Shown: piece by piece, positions 63,545 to 64,000 of the stretch | Layout: each line of letters starts with the position of its first letter | Position numbering within the stretch: position 1 is the stretch's first letter | Origin: Posidonia oceanica | Lineage: Eukaryota; Streptophyta; Magnoliopsida; Alismatales; Posidoniaceae | DNA length: 64,000 nt | Reading direction: 5' to 3' | Assembly: GCA_037176725.1 (NCBI GenBank) | Contig: JAZBRS010000077.1 | Coordinates: 3,906,001-3,970,000, forward strand | The notes under the pieces: generated by a model | What the model was told of the DNA's origin: nothing | Databases searched by the model: none | What the model saw: the letters and a program-made list of their open reading frames with translations, nothing else | Translations under genes and position numbers: made by a program

Positions 63545-64000
63545 AGCATATTATTTGAATCCACAGTTTCTGTACAGTCATCAACTCAGTAACCATACTG
63601 ATTTATTAGCATCTCTTAAAGATGTGAAGAAAAAATTGACACTTAACGTCAATATCCAAGTACAAACTCTCAAAGAAATAAAGTACTTTAAGGATAAACT
63701 TTTGTCATTTGGAGAGCCTCACATGAAACATTCTTTTGACACAATGACCCCAAATAATGTTTTTAATATCATTTCTTTTATTTCATAATATTACTCCATA
63801 ATATAGGTAATAACTAAATATCATATTTCAGGTGAATGGTGGATGTTGAATGAAACATATACTCCAAATTTAAGGAATATTATTGTAAAGGTTTTATCTC
63901 AAAAAACAGTAGCATCTAATGTTATGAAAGAAATTGGAACACATTCAACCTTATTCGTACAAAAAGAAGAAACAAACTGAGGACTGCAAGGTTGAATGAC
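63545..64000 (+). pseudogene. hAT-family transposase, C-terminal region, runs off window
   Basis: The plus strand reads YYLNPQFLYSHQLSN to about 63788, then, after an intron-like gap or stop, GEWWMLNETYTPNLRNI and KVLSQKTVASN. A one-base deletion near 63923 separates this from ERNWNTFNLIRTKRRNK and TARLND. This is the hAT C-terminal dimerisation motif (ERNW...F...KRRN-L...RLND) of plant hAT transposase-like proteins. An acceptor-like ATGTAG precedes the first block. The frameshift makes it a pseudogene. The 3' end lies beyond the window. Confidence 0.75.

Overview
This is a stretch of flowering-plant nuclear DNA. It carries one multi-exon host gene with GT-AG introns, plant-type Ty1/copia and Ty3/gypsy retrotransposons, MITEs, a LINE fragment, a hAT fragment, and TTTAGGG-like degenerate arrays. 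There are no operons, rRNA, tRNA or CRISPR arrays. The sequence does not identify the species. AT-rich giant introns packed with copia elements are typical of several TE-rich woody or perennial angiosperms, but that is only a hint.

Regions. (1) 1-16.8 kb is decayed Ty3/gypsy material, mostly on the minus strand: LTR edges, gag remnants at 3.5-5.3 kb and 15.0-15.7 kb, a protease scrap at 14.1-14.3 kb, and many minisatellite-like arrays. Inside telomere-like LTR sequence sits an intronless, poly(A)-tailed, target-site-duplicated retrocopy of the chloroplast co-chaperonin CPN20 (12.0-13.1 kb, minus), with one stop and one frameshift. (2) 17-21.4 kb holds a Tourist-type MITE, a Harbinger-like remnant and a 3' LINE fragment. 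(3) 21.96-41.70 kb holds the last eight exons (323 codons, all phases consistent, no stops) of a minus-strand gene for GPI ethanolamine phosphate transferase 1 (PIG-N). Its introns contain most of the mobile elements. (4) 42-62 kb holds three further copia elements, one carrying another nested in the opposite orientation. (5) 62-64 kb holds a long-TIR MITE, a lone LTR and the C-terminal end of a hAT transposase.

Seven elements bounded by paired LTRs could be delimited, most with 5-bp target duplications. They are a short non-autonomous element (24075-25180), copia E1 (26554-28729), a non-autonomous gene-carrying element on the minus strand (33062-39515) interrupted by copia E2 (34322-39184), copia E3 (41968-46470), copia E4 (47454-51627), and copia E5 (52470-61993) interrupted by minus-strand copia E6 (54886-59552). 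None has an intact gag-pol. Most nonsense codons look like C-to-T decay of methylated DNA.

The most unusual object is the minus-strand element at 33062-39515. It has about 145-bp LTRs, a primer binding site and a polypurine tract but no gag or pol. Instead it carries a full-length, intronless VOC/glyoxalase-like protein gene in sense orientation with a single in-frame stop, followed directly by a 3 x 50-bp minisatellite. It appears to be an LTR retrotransposon that captured a host gene, and it lies in an intron of PIG-N.
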